Positions 1-5,199 of a stretch of DNA of 9,467 nt are shown one piece after another (the first letter of the stretch is position 1; the number at the start of each line of letters is the position of its first letter). Origin of the DNA: an uncultured Collinsella sp. (GTDB taxonomy: Bacteria; Actinomycetota; Coriobacteriia; Coriobacteriales; Coriobacteriaceae). The stretch spans positions 1-9,467 of the forward strand of contig CALLFD010000323.1 of assembly GCA_937997605.1 (NCBI GenBank), in the 5' to 3' direction. The notes below the pieces were generated by a model. It searched no databases. It was not told the DNA's origin and saw only the letters and a program-made list of their open reading frames with translations. The translations under genes and the position numbers were made by a program.

Positions 1-1157
1 TCGGTGATGAAGATCTGCTTGTAGTTGGGGTAGCGCTGCTTAATGTAGACGAGCAGATCGAACAGACCCTCGGGATAGATGATCCAGTCCCAGTCGGTGG
101 TGGGGATGCCGGGCTTGTTCACATGCTCGCCAATGCCCTTGACGCGCCAGCGACCGGTGCCCTTCTCGCCCGTACCGTTGTGGTGCAGGTCGTTCTCGCC
201 ATCGTAAGCCTTCAAAAAACGGCACTGATAGTTGTTAACGCCCAGGTAGTCGTTGTAGAGCGCGGCCTCGCGCATAATCTCGAGGTCCTCGTCCAGAATC
301 TCGATGGTGCCGCCCGAGACGGCAGCCAGGCGGTTGGCGCACTCCAAGGTGTCAGGCGCGTAGTCGCCGCGGAAAGTGGCGTCGAGCAAGAACTGGTTCT
401 GCAACACGTGCTCGTTATTAGCGGCTTTGATGTCGGCGGGGTCGTTCTCGTTGAGCGGGTACTTAAACTCCAGCGACTGGATGACGCCGATCTTGCCCTT
501 AAAACCGCCGTTGTGGAAGGCCAGTACTGCCTTGGCGTGGGCGAGCATCATGTTGTGCTCGCACTGGAAGGCCTCGGCCAGATGCGCCTTGACGCCACCG
601 GGGAAGGTGCCCTCGATGTAGGTGTTGGAGGCGTCCGCCCAGATCTCGTTAAAGGTGAACCAATAGGTCACCTGGTCGGCGTACTCCTTAAAGCAGAAGG
701 TGGCAAAGTCCACAAAGGCGTCGATGGTCTCGCGGTTGAGGAAGTCGCCCTTCTCAAAGAGGGACAGCGGCGTATCGAAGTGATGCAGCGTGACAAACGG
801 CTCAACGTGGTGCTTGTGGCACTCGGCGAAGAGATCGTGATAGAACTGGACGCCCTCGGGGTTGATCTCGCCGGTCCCGTTGGGAAAGATGCGGCTCCAG
901 GCAATGGAGAGACGGATGCCGTTGATGCCAAACTCCTCGCACAGTTCCAGGTCGACGGGGTACTGGTTGTAGAAGTCCGAAGCGGGATCGGGGGAAAAGC
1001 GCCCCTGGGCCTCCAGGAAGTCGTCCCAGGCGACCTTGCCCTTACCGTGAGTGCGGGTCTCGCCCTCTACTTGGTAGGCAGCGGTGGCGCCGCCAAAGAC
1101 AAAGTCCTCGGGAAACTGCGCAGGCGGATTGGTGACGCTAGCAGGGTTAACGGACAT
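1..1157 (-). CDS. lacG: 6-phospho-beta-galactosidase LacG, GH1 family (3' end cut by window edge)
   Basis: This cytoplasmic enzyme hydrolyses lactose-6-phosphate, delivered by the PTS, to glucose and galactose-6-phosphate. I translated the minus strand from ATG 1157-1155: 385 complete codons run to the left edge, against about 468 residues for the family. GH1 landmarks are the N-terminal FPEDFVFGGATAAYQVEG (residues 15-32), the HHFDTP strand (125-130) and the acid/base motif TFNE with Glu171. The window ends in the middle of the codon after FIT, with GA visible. This would be the nucleophile Glu at residue 386. The 215-residue separation equals that of Glu160 and Glu375 in Lactococcus LacG, so I call the phospho-specific enzyme rather than a generic beta-glucosidase. 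The Ser/Lys/Tyr phosphate-binding loop lies outside the window. The gene follows lacE by 66 nt with no clear Shine-Dalgarno before the ATG, so translation may depend on lacE or on the hairpin between them. An opposite-strand open frame over this region is a shadow. Confidence 0.95.
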   Translation of the reverse strand, partial: MSVNPASVTNPPAQFPEDFVFGGATAAYQVEGETRTHGKGKVAWDDFLEAQGRFSPDPASDFYNQYPVDLELCEEFGINGIRLSIAWSRIFPNGTGEINPEGVQFYHDLFAECHKHHVEPFVTLHHFDTPLSLFEKGDFLNRETIDAFVDFATFCFKEYADQVTYWFTFNEIWADASNTYIEGTFPGGVKAHLAEAFQCEHNMMLAHAKAVLAFHNGGFKGKIGVIQSLEFKYPLNENDPADIKAANNEHVLQNQFLLDATFRGDYAPDTLECANRLAAVSGGTIEILDEDLEIMREAALYNDYLGVNNYQCRFLKAYDGENDLHHNGTGEKGTGRWRVKGIGEHVNKPGIPTTDWDWIIYPEGLFDLLVYIKQRYPNYKQIFIT

Positions 1158-1181
1158 GATGATCCAATCGTCTAAATCGAA

Positions 1182-1213
1182 GGGCCAGCCGGCTGTGTAT
1201 GGTCGGCTGGCCC
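1182..1213. other. Intergenic hairpin between lacE and lacG
   Basis: A perfect 10-bp inverted repeat (GGGCCAGCCG at 1182-1191, CGGCTGGCCC at 1204-1213) flanks a 12-nt spacer, starting 11 nt after the lacE stop codon in transcription order. On the lac mRNA strand it is followed by CUUCGAUUU rather than a run of U, so it is not a canonical Rho-independent terminator. It could be a partial terminator or an mRNA-stabilising hairpin that sets lacE against lacG output, or a dispersed extragenic palindrome. The structure is seen directly; the role is inference. Confidence 0.6.
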
Positions 1214-1223
1214 TGGGCGTTAC

Positions 1224-2999
1224 TTACTTCGAAAGCTGTTCACTCACGAAGGCGAGAGACTTGTCGCCGTTCTGGGAGAGCTCGATGTACTGCTTACCGC
1301 GGCAGGCGACGCACTTGTTGCCTACGCGCTCGCAGTCTTTCTGCAGGTCGGCCAGGTAGCTGGCGGCCTGCGGGGCCAGGACGACCAGATCAAAGTCGGG
1401 GAGCATGTCAACGTGGTTGCCATAGGCCTCGGCAGCGGTCTCGAGGTTAATGCCGCGCTCCTTGGCAGCCTTGGCCAGCGCGTTGGCGAGCAGGCCCGAG
1501 GTGCCGCCACCCTGGCAGAGCACGAGCACGCGCTTGCCGTTGAGGTCGCTGGCGGTCGTTGCCTCGGCAGCGGGTGCTGCGGGAACGGCGGGGGTATCGG
1601 ACTTCACGGCCTCGGCAGCAGCGCCGGCGGCAACGCTCTTGGCGTCGGCCTTGCCCTGGAAGGCATCGTTGAGCTTGGCAGCCTTTGCGGCGTTCTTGGC
1701 GGCGAGCTCCTCCTGGGAGATCTCGGCCTCCTCGGTGCACTTCTGGGCGTCGTAGGCACGGAAGAACGGATAGTACAGAACAAAGTCGACGACCAGGATA
1801 AGGGCGAGCATCACAAAGGCGAGCGGCTGAAAGCCCAAGCCCATGATGGTGCCGATGGGGCCGGGGACAGTCCAAGGCAGGGTGTACATAAAGCCGTTCA
1901 TGCCCAAGAAGTCGATAAAGATCTTGAGGATCCAGATGTTGGCGATCGGGGCAAAGACGAACGGGACAAAGAAGACGGGGTTGAGCACGATGGGCGCGGC
2001 GAACAGCAGCGGCTCGTTAACGGCAAAGCACACGGGGACGATAGCGGCCTTACCGACGGCGCGCATCTCCTGGGACTTGGCCAGGAAGCAGAACATAAAG
2101 ACCAGGACGAGCGTGGCGCCGGTGCCGCCCATGCAGACGACGAAGTACTGGGCACCCTGGGTCAGGACAGCGGAAGCGTGCTGGCCAGCCTGGAACGCAG
2201 CCAGGTTGTCGGTCATGTTGGCAACGAGGGCGGCGGCGATGGCGGGCTCGACGATCGAGGGGCCGTGGACGCCGACGAACCAGAACAGGCTCATGGCGCC
2301 GTAGATCACAGCGAGACCGATATAGCCGTCGGCAGCGGTGAACAGGGGCTGGAACACCTGGATGACGCCCTGGGCAAAGCAGAAGCCAAAGGCAGCGCGG
2401 AAGACGATGTCAAAGACCCAAAAGACGGCGATGCAGACGGAGAAGGGGATGATGTCCTTAAAGGTCTGCGAGATGTTGGGCGGAACCTGCTCGGGCATCT
2501 TGACGGTGATGTTGCGCTTGATAAAGAACTTGTAGATAATGCCGGTCACAAACGCAGCGATGAAGGCAGTCAGCAGGCCCTTGGAACCAAGGTAGGTGGT
2601 GTTGAAGCCGCTGGCGGCGTCCGTGGCGATGGTGTCGCTCGAAAGGAGCAAGAAGCCGATGATGGCCGCGCACATGCATGAGATAAAGTTGATCTGGTTG
2701 TTCTTGGGCAGGTCGCGGTTCTGAGCGTCGGCGAAGTGCTTGGCGGTGGTGGCGGCACAGGCGATTGCCAGGATGCCCATGGAGTAGTTGTAGCACTTCC
2801 ACAGGGCGTTGTTGATGTCATCGGGCCAGTAGAAACCCCAGATGTTGGGGACCGAGGCTACGAGGCAGAAGATGGACGAGAAGATGATGATGGGGATGAC
2901 GGAGATAAAACCGTCGCGGATCGCCTTGAGGTACTTGTTGCGGGCGATCGCGTTGAAAAAGGGCTGGCCCTTTTCGATAGTGGCGATGAGTTGCTCCAT
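1224..2999 (-). CDS. lacE: Lactose-specific PTS transporter, EIICB component LacE
   Basis: This membrane permease of the phosphotransferase system imports lactose and phosphorylates it to lactose-6-phosphate. It has 591 residues, slightly longer than typical LacE (about 570). Residues 1 to about 415 form the multi-spanning EIIC channel; visible landmarks are the N-terminal FFNAIARNKYLKAIRDGF segment, a VGVHGPSIVEP loop and the substrate-site motif VNEPLLFAAP. An Ala/Lys/Glu-rich flexible linker (about 420-487) joins the cytoplasmic EIIB domain, which begins KRVLVLCQGGGTSGLLANAL. Cys495 is the expected phosphorylated residue, and the GGGTSG loop and LPDFDLVVLAPQ strand fit the lactose/cellobiose class. 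The start has an AGGAG ribosome site 6 nt upstream (minus strand, near 3006-3010). It is the first gene of a lacE-lacG unit divergent from lacR. The cognate EIIA is encoded separately as lacF at 4576. The extra length lies in the linker. Confidence 0.95.
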   Translation of the reverse strand: MEQLIATIEKGQPFFNAIARNKYLKAIRDGFISVIPIIIFSSIFCLVASVPNIWGFYWPDDINNALWKCYNYSMGILAIACAATTAKHFADAQNRDLPKNNQINFISCMCAAIIGFLLLSSDTIATDAASGFNTTYLGSKGLLTAFIAAFVTGIIYKFFIKRNITVKMPEQVPPNISQTFKDIIPFSVCIAVFWVFDIVFRAAFGFCFAQGVIQVFQPLFTAADGYIGLAVIYGAMSLFWFVGVHGPSIVEPAIAAALVANMTDNLAAFQAGQHASAVLTQGAQYFVVCMGGTGATLVLVFMFCFLAKSQEMRAVGKAAIVPVCFAVNEPLLFAAPIVLNPVFFVPFVFAPIANIWILKIFIDFLGMNGFMYTLPWTVPGPIGTIMGLGFQPLAFVMLALILVVDFVLYYPFFRAYDAQKCTEEAEISQEELAAKNAAKAAKLNDAFQGKADAKSVAAGAAAEAVKSDTPAVPAAPAAEATTASDLNGKRVLVLCQGGGTSGLLANALAKAAKERGINLETAAEAYGNHVDMLPDFDLVVLAPQAASYLADLQKDCERVGNKCVACRGKQYIELSQNGDKSLAFVSEQLSK

Positions 3000-3032
3000 G
3001 CAAAGCTCCTAAGAGTCGGTGGGTTAGCAACG

Positions 3033-3060
3033 ATGGTAGCTTTTGACGTTCGGTTGCCAA
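3033..3060 (-). promoter_or_regulatory. Candidate lacE promoter
   Basis: On the minus strand TTGGCA (3060-3055, five of six to the -35 consensus) and TACCAT (3038-3033, four of six to -10) are separated by 16 bp, about 35 bp upstream of the lacE start. The -35 hexamer overlaps the end of the leftmost palindrome (3058-3081), the right place for a repressor site. The consensus match is moderate and no start site has been mapped. Confidence 0.4.
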
Positions 3061-3081
3061 AATGTTGACGTTGCCATTTTG
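3058..3081. promoter_or_regulatory. Candidate LacI-family operator O1
   Basis: A 24-bp dyad with CAAAATG and CATTTTG outer arms centred on an ACGT core; 9 of 12 position pairs are complementary, with mismatches at the three pairs just outside the core. A central CG step is typical of LacI-family operators. It overlaps the candidate lacE -35 hexamer. A second copy of the same sequence, inverted and with about one mismatch over 20 bp, lies at O3. Confidence 0.5.
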
Positions 3082-3140
3082 CGACACAAAAAAAGACGCG
3101 AACCGGTGGTTCCTGTGCCTGCGAACCGTCGATTCTTTGT

Positions 3141-3156
3141 GCGCAAACGTTTGAGC
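3141..3156. promoter_or_regulatory. Candidate LacI-family operator O2
   Basis: GCGCAAACGTTTGAGC contains a perfect 10-bp palindrome, CAAACGTTTG, with the same AACGTT core as O3 and 7 of 8 pairs complementary overall. Its centre lies 79 bp from O1 and 41 bp from O3, close to four helical turns for the latter. That it is bound by LacR is inference. Confidence 0.45.
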
Positions 3157-3180
3157 CGCCCGGTGGCTCTGTGTTTGCAC

Positions 3181-3198
3181 AATGGCAACGTTAACATT
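3181..3198. promoter_or_regulatory. Candidate LacI-family operator O3
   Basis: AATGGCAACGTTAACATT pairs at 7 of 9 positions around an AACGTT core. Its complement reads almost identically to O1 over about 20 bp, so O1 and O3 form a large inverted repeat with centres 120 bp apart. That suggests two strong sites for one dimeric or tetrameric repressor, able to form a loop. Confidence 0.5.
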
Positions 3199-3284
3199 TG
3201 GGCGACAAAAGCCGTTCGGGGAAGCAGAAATGTCGGTGAACGGTAGGTTTTGGGTGGTAAGCGTATTGCAGAGGCGGCGTTAGA

Positions 3285-3290
3285 TATACT
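3285..3290 (+). promoter_or_regulatory. Candidate lacR -10 box
   Basis: TATACT matches the -10 consensus at five of six positions and would start transcription near 3296, about 60 nt before the preferred lacR start. No convincing -35 hexamer is seen at the usual distance, so activator dependence or weak basal expression is possible. The same TATACTT string occurs upstream of the membrane protein gene at 5156. Confidence 0.4.
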
Positions 3291-3356
3291 TGAAGGCGTT
3301 TAATATGACTGCGCAGGATGCCGTCAATGGCATCGTTGACACGGAAAGATCGACCA

Positions 3357-4361
3357 ATGGCCGCTGTTAAAAAATCGGTTTCCGTTAAGGACGTGGCGCG
3401 TCTCGCGGGCGTCTCGGAGCAGACAGTCTCGCGTACGGTGCACGATTCACCCAGCGTGCGCCCCGAGACCAAGGAGCGCGTGCGTGCCGCCATGCGCGAG
3501 CTGGGGTATCGCCCCAATTTTGCCGGTCGATCGCTGCGCCGTGGCAAGTTTAAGACCGTCGGCGTCGCCATGTTCAACATTACCGGTACAGGCAACCTCG
3601 ACCGTATGGAGGGCTTTGCTGCCGCCGCCGATAAGCACGGATACGCCATTACCCTCACGAAAGTAGATGGGCATCCGTATACCCTCGAGAGCGCATCGTC
3701 GCGCATGAGCGCACTGCCGGTGGATGGCATGGTCGTGATCATGAATCGCATGCCGGCGGACTTTGGAACCTTCGAGCCACTGCCCGGCATGCAGACAGTG
3801 CTCGTTACGATGTTGGAGCACCCGCTCTGTTCAACGGTCGATAACGACCAGTTCGATTGCTCGCGCCAGGTTGTCGAGTACTTGCTGAGGCAGGGGCACA
3901 AGACCGTGCATTTCATCTCGTGTCCCGAGCGCTCGCTTTCGGGCATGCAACGCGAGGAAGGCTGGCGCGAGACATTGCACGCACATGGTATTGAGCCGCC
4001 GCGACTCGTTCGTGGCGATTGGACGGCACAGAGCGGGTATGCTGCCGGTCAGGCTCTGGCGGACGATCCGACCTGTACGGCCATTTATGCTTCTAACGAC
4101 GCCATGGCCTACGGCTGCATTCGCGGACTCGAGTCGCGCGGAAAGCACGTGCCCGAGGACGTGAGTGTGGTGGGTGTTGATGACAGTCTGGGCGACATCG
4201 TGCCCGATCGTCGCCTGGCCACCGTGCGCTTTGACAACAGGCGCGTCGGCATGTGGGCGGTCGACAAGATCGCCGGCGCCGAGGGCGTTGTGTCTGGCGT
4301 GGAGCACATGCTGATCCCCGGCGTGCTCGTGGAGGGCGATACGGTACGCGATTTGCGTTAG
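3357..4361 (+). CDS. lacR: LacI-family transcriptional repressor, likely lac regulator
   Basis: This DNA-binding repressor probably controls the divergent lacEG unit in response to a pathway sugar. From ATG 3357 it has 334 residues, the normal family length. The N-terminal helix-turn-helix is VSVKDVARLAGVSEQTVSRTV (about residues 8-28), followed by a hinge around NFAGRSLRRGK. The remainder is a periplasmic-binding-protein-like sugar domain starting at TVGVAMFNITG, with YASNDAMAYG and VSVVGVDD, typical late motifs of the family. I chose ATG 3357 because GGAAAGA lies 7 nt upstream and it leaves the usual short arm before the HTH; in-frame ATGs at 3318 and 3327 are possible and would add 13 or 10 residues. 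Classical Gram-positive lac operons with the tagatose pathway use a DeoR-type LacR, so this is a functional replacement. The effector is not evident from sequence, and the symbol lacR is by context. No clear terminator follows the gene. Confidence 0.9.
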   Translation: MAAVKKSVSVKDVARLAGVSEQTVSRTVHDSPSVRPETKERVRAAMRELGYRPNFAGRSLRRGKFKTVGVAMFNITGTGNLDRMEGFAAAADKHGYAITLTKVDGHPYTLESASSRMSALPVDGMVVIMNRMPADFGTFEPLPGMQTVLVTMLEHPLCSTVDNDQFDCSRQVVEYLLRQGHKTVHFISCPERSLSGMQREEGWRETLHAHGIEPPRLVRGDWTAQSGYAAGQALADDPTCTAIYASNDAMAYGCIRGLESRGKHVPEDVSVVGVDDSLGDIVPDRRLATVRFDNRRVGMWAVDKIAGAEGVVSGVEHMLIPGVLVEGDTVRDLR

Positions 4362-4575
4362 GGTGCGGTCCTGTTTGGGTTTCCGCTAATCATGTTTGAT
4401 ATTGTTCGAAATGGTTTGGAAACCGTTCACGGGCGAAAAAAGACCGTTCACGGCTCGAAATAACGGTTTGCATTGTTCCTTTTTGTTTGAATGTTATTGT
4501 TTCTGTCATACACAGCGCAGCGCGTATGCCCGGACGCGATGCTCTCCGTTGGTTCATATGTGAAAGGAACGCAAT
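4362..4575 (+). promoter_or_regulatory. lacF control region and leader
   Basis: This 214-bp gap between lacR and lacF contains three phased repeats (4402-4453). It also contains the motif TGTTTGAATGT (4484-4494) and ATGCCCGGAC (4526-4535), both with counterparts upstream of lacA. A weak promoter may be TTGCAT (4468-4473) with TGTTAT (4492-4497) at 18-bp spacing. Such a poor core promoter next to phased sites would fit an activated promoter. No terminator for lacR is apparent, so lacF could also be reached by readthrough. Confidence 0.5.
4402..4453. repeat. Three 21-bp-phased repeats upstream of lacF
   Basis: The tetramer GTTC begins at 4404, 4425 and 4446, exactly two helical turns apart. 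The second and third copies share 11 bases (ACCGTTCACGG at 4422-4432 and 4443-4453); the first (TTGTTCGAA) is degenerate. The arrangement suggests cooperative binding of a regulator to one DNA face. The reverse complement of the 12-mer GACCGTTCACGG (4442-4453) recurs upstream of lacA. Confidence 0.6.
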
Positions 4576-4914
4576 ATGGCAACCAAAGAAGAAATCTCGA
4601 TGGTTGGATTCGAGATTGTCGCATACGCAGGTGACGCCCAGACCGATCTGCTTGCAGCGCTCGATGCTGCTCGCGAGGGTGATTTTGAGAAGGCCGAGCA
4701 ACTGCACAAGGATGCCAGCGATGCACTTATCGGCGCTCACGACACGCAGACTAAGCTGCTTTCGCAGGAGGCCGGCGGCGGCGAGATGGAGATGACCTTC
4801 ATCATGGCCCATGCTCAGGATACTCTCATGACCACCATGATCCTGGAGAAGCAGGCCCGCTTTACCATCGATGCCTACAAGCGCATCGCCGAACTCGAGG
4901 CCAAGCTCGCTTAA
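4576..4914 (+). CDS. lacF: Lactose-specific PTS EIIA component LacF
   Basis: This small cytoplasmic phosphocarrier accepts phosphate from HPr and donates it to the EIIB domain of LacE. It has 112 residues, typical of the all-helical trimeric lactose/cellobiose EIIA family. SMVGFEIVAYAGDAQTDLLAAL (8-29) matches the start of known LacF proteins. MAHAQDTLMTT (77-87) holds the expected phosphorylated His79 and the metal-binding Asp82, equivalent to His78 and Asp81 of Lactococcus EIIA-Lac. The ATG has GAAAGGA 7 nt upstream. It stands alone between its own control region and a strong terminator, on the opposite strand from lacEG, so transporter subunits are expressed from separate units. The closely related chitobiose/cellobiose EIIA is an alternative; the surrounding lac genes favour lactose. 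Confidence 0.93.
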   Translation: MATKEEISMVGFEIVAYAGDAQTDLLAALDAAREGDFEKAEQLHKDASDALIGAHDTQTKLLSQEAGGGEMEMTFIMAHAQDTLMTTMILEKQARFTIDAYKRIAELEAKLA

Positions 4915-4941
4915 CGAACCCTCGCAACCAAGTCCCCTTCC

Positions 4942-4975
4942 AAAAGCCCTGCCGCTACCCGCGGCAGGGCTTTTT
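4942..4975 (+). terminator. Rho-independent terminator after lacF
   Basis: A 14-bp perfect stem (AAAAGCCCTGCCGC at 4942-4955, GCGGCAGGGCTTTT at 4961-4974) with a 5-nt loop ends in a run of T, 27 nt after the lacF stop codon. The A-run on the 5' side means it could also work in the other direction. Confidence 0.92.
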
Positions 4976-4988
4976 CTGTCCTCCTCCA

Positions 4989-5055
4989 AGTTGCGGTGAA
5001 ATAGGGGCTGAATAGGGGCCGGCGGGCGCAAAACAATCCCTATTCCACCGCAACT
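4989..5055. repeat. Long imperfect palindrome, REP-like element
   Basis: AGTTGCGGTGAAATAGGG (4989-5006) and its reverse complement (5038-5055) match at 17 of 18 bases around a 31-nt centre that holds a further GAATAGGGG copy. It lies just behind the lacF terminator and overlaps no gene. The form suits a dispersed extragenic palindrome (REP/REPIN type). Whether it recurs in the genome cannot be seen here. Confidence 0.6.
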
Positions 5056-5065
5056 CATCCCGAGA

Positions 5066-5119
5066 TAGTCATTGGGGGCGTTCTTAAACGACTAGTCATT
5101 GGGGACAGTCTTGGTGCGC
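5066..5119. repeat. 27-bp tandem repeat, two copies
   Basis: TAGTCATTGGGG occurs at 5066-5077 and 5093-5104, and both copies continue with a C and a TCTT at equivalent positions; the last 7 bases of the unit diverge. It adjoins the REP-like palindrome, so 4989-5119 is a small repeat island separating lacF from the membrane protein gene. Function is unknown. Confidence 0.55.
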
Positions 5120-5155
5120 TCCGTTGGTCCTCCCGTTCGATTTTTGCTCGGTGGG

Positions 5156-5161
5156 TATACT
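5156..5161 (+). promoter_or_regulatory. Candidate -10 box for the membrane protein gene
   Basis: TATACT lies about 40 nt before the start codon at 5200. The region 17 bp upstream shows no recognisable -35 hexamer. Together with terminators on both sides this suggests the gene is its own transcription unit. Confidence 0.35.
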
Positions 5162-5199
5162 TCCTTTCGCATTAAACGCCGGAATGAGGAGGTATCCAA

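Larger units (their letters stand above)
3000..3356. promoter_or_regulatory. Divergent lacE-lacR control region
   Basis: This 357-bp non-coding stretch separates lacE (minus) from lacR (plus). It holds a candidate lacE promoter, a TATACT -10 box for lacR, and three CG-centred palindromes (centres near 3069, 3148 and 3189). Two stem-forming dyads (GAACC/GGTTC at 3100-3112, GAGCC/GGCTC at 3153-3169) share a CCGGTGG direct repeat with copies at 3103 and 3160. CCGTTC at 3212 and GAACGG at 3238 form an inverted pair that resembles the lacF/lacA repeat motif. The density of dyads fits repression by looping between operators. Confidence 0.7.

Noticed and set aside
123..1175. Long plus-strand open frame opposite lacG
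   Set aside because: Low-complexity Val/Leu/Gly-rich translation typical of an antisense shadow in GC-rich DNA; the minus strand encodes a clear GH1 enzyme.
1413..2681. 422-codon plus-strand open frame opposite lacE
   Set aside because: Gly/Asp/Glu-rich translation without recognisable domain; lies entirely over lacE, which has full family motifs.
4402..4453. LexA/SOS box interpretation of the GTTC/GAAC motifs
   Set aside because: The GAAC-N4-GTTC arrangement of Gram-positive SOS boxes is absent; copies are direct and 21 bp apart, upstream of sugar genes.
4942..5119. CRISPR-like array in the lacF downstream region
   Set aside because: Only two repeat units with no unique spacers of uniform length, and no cas genes.
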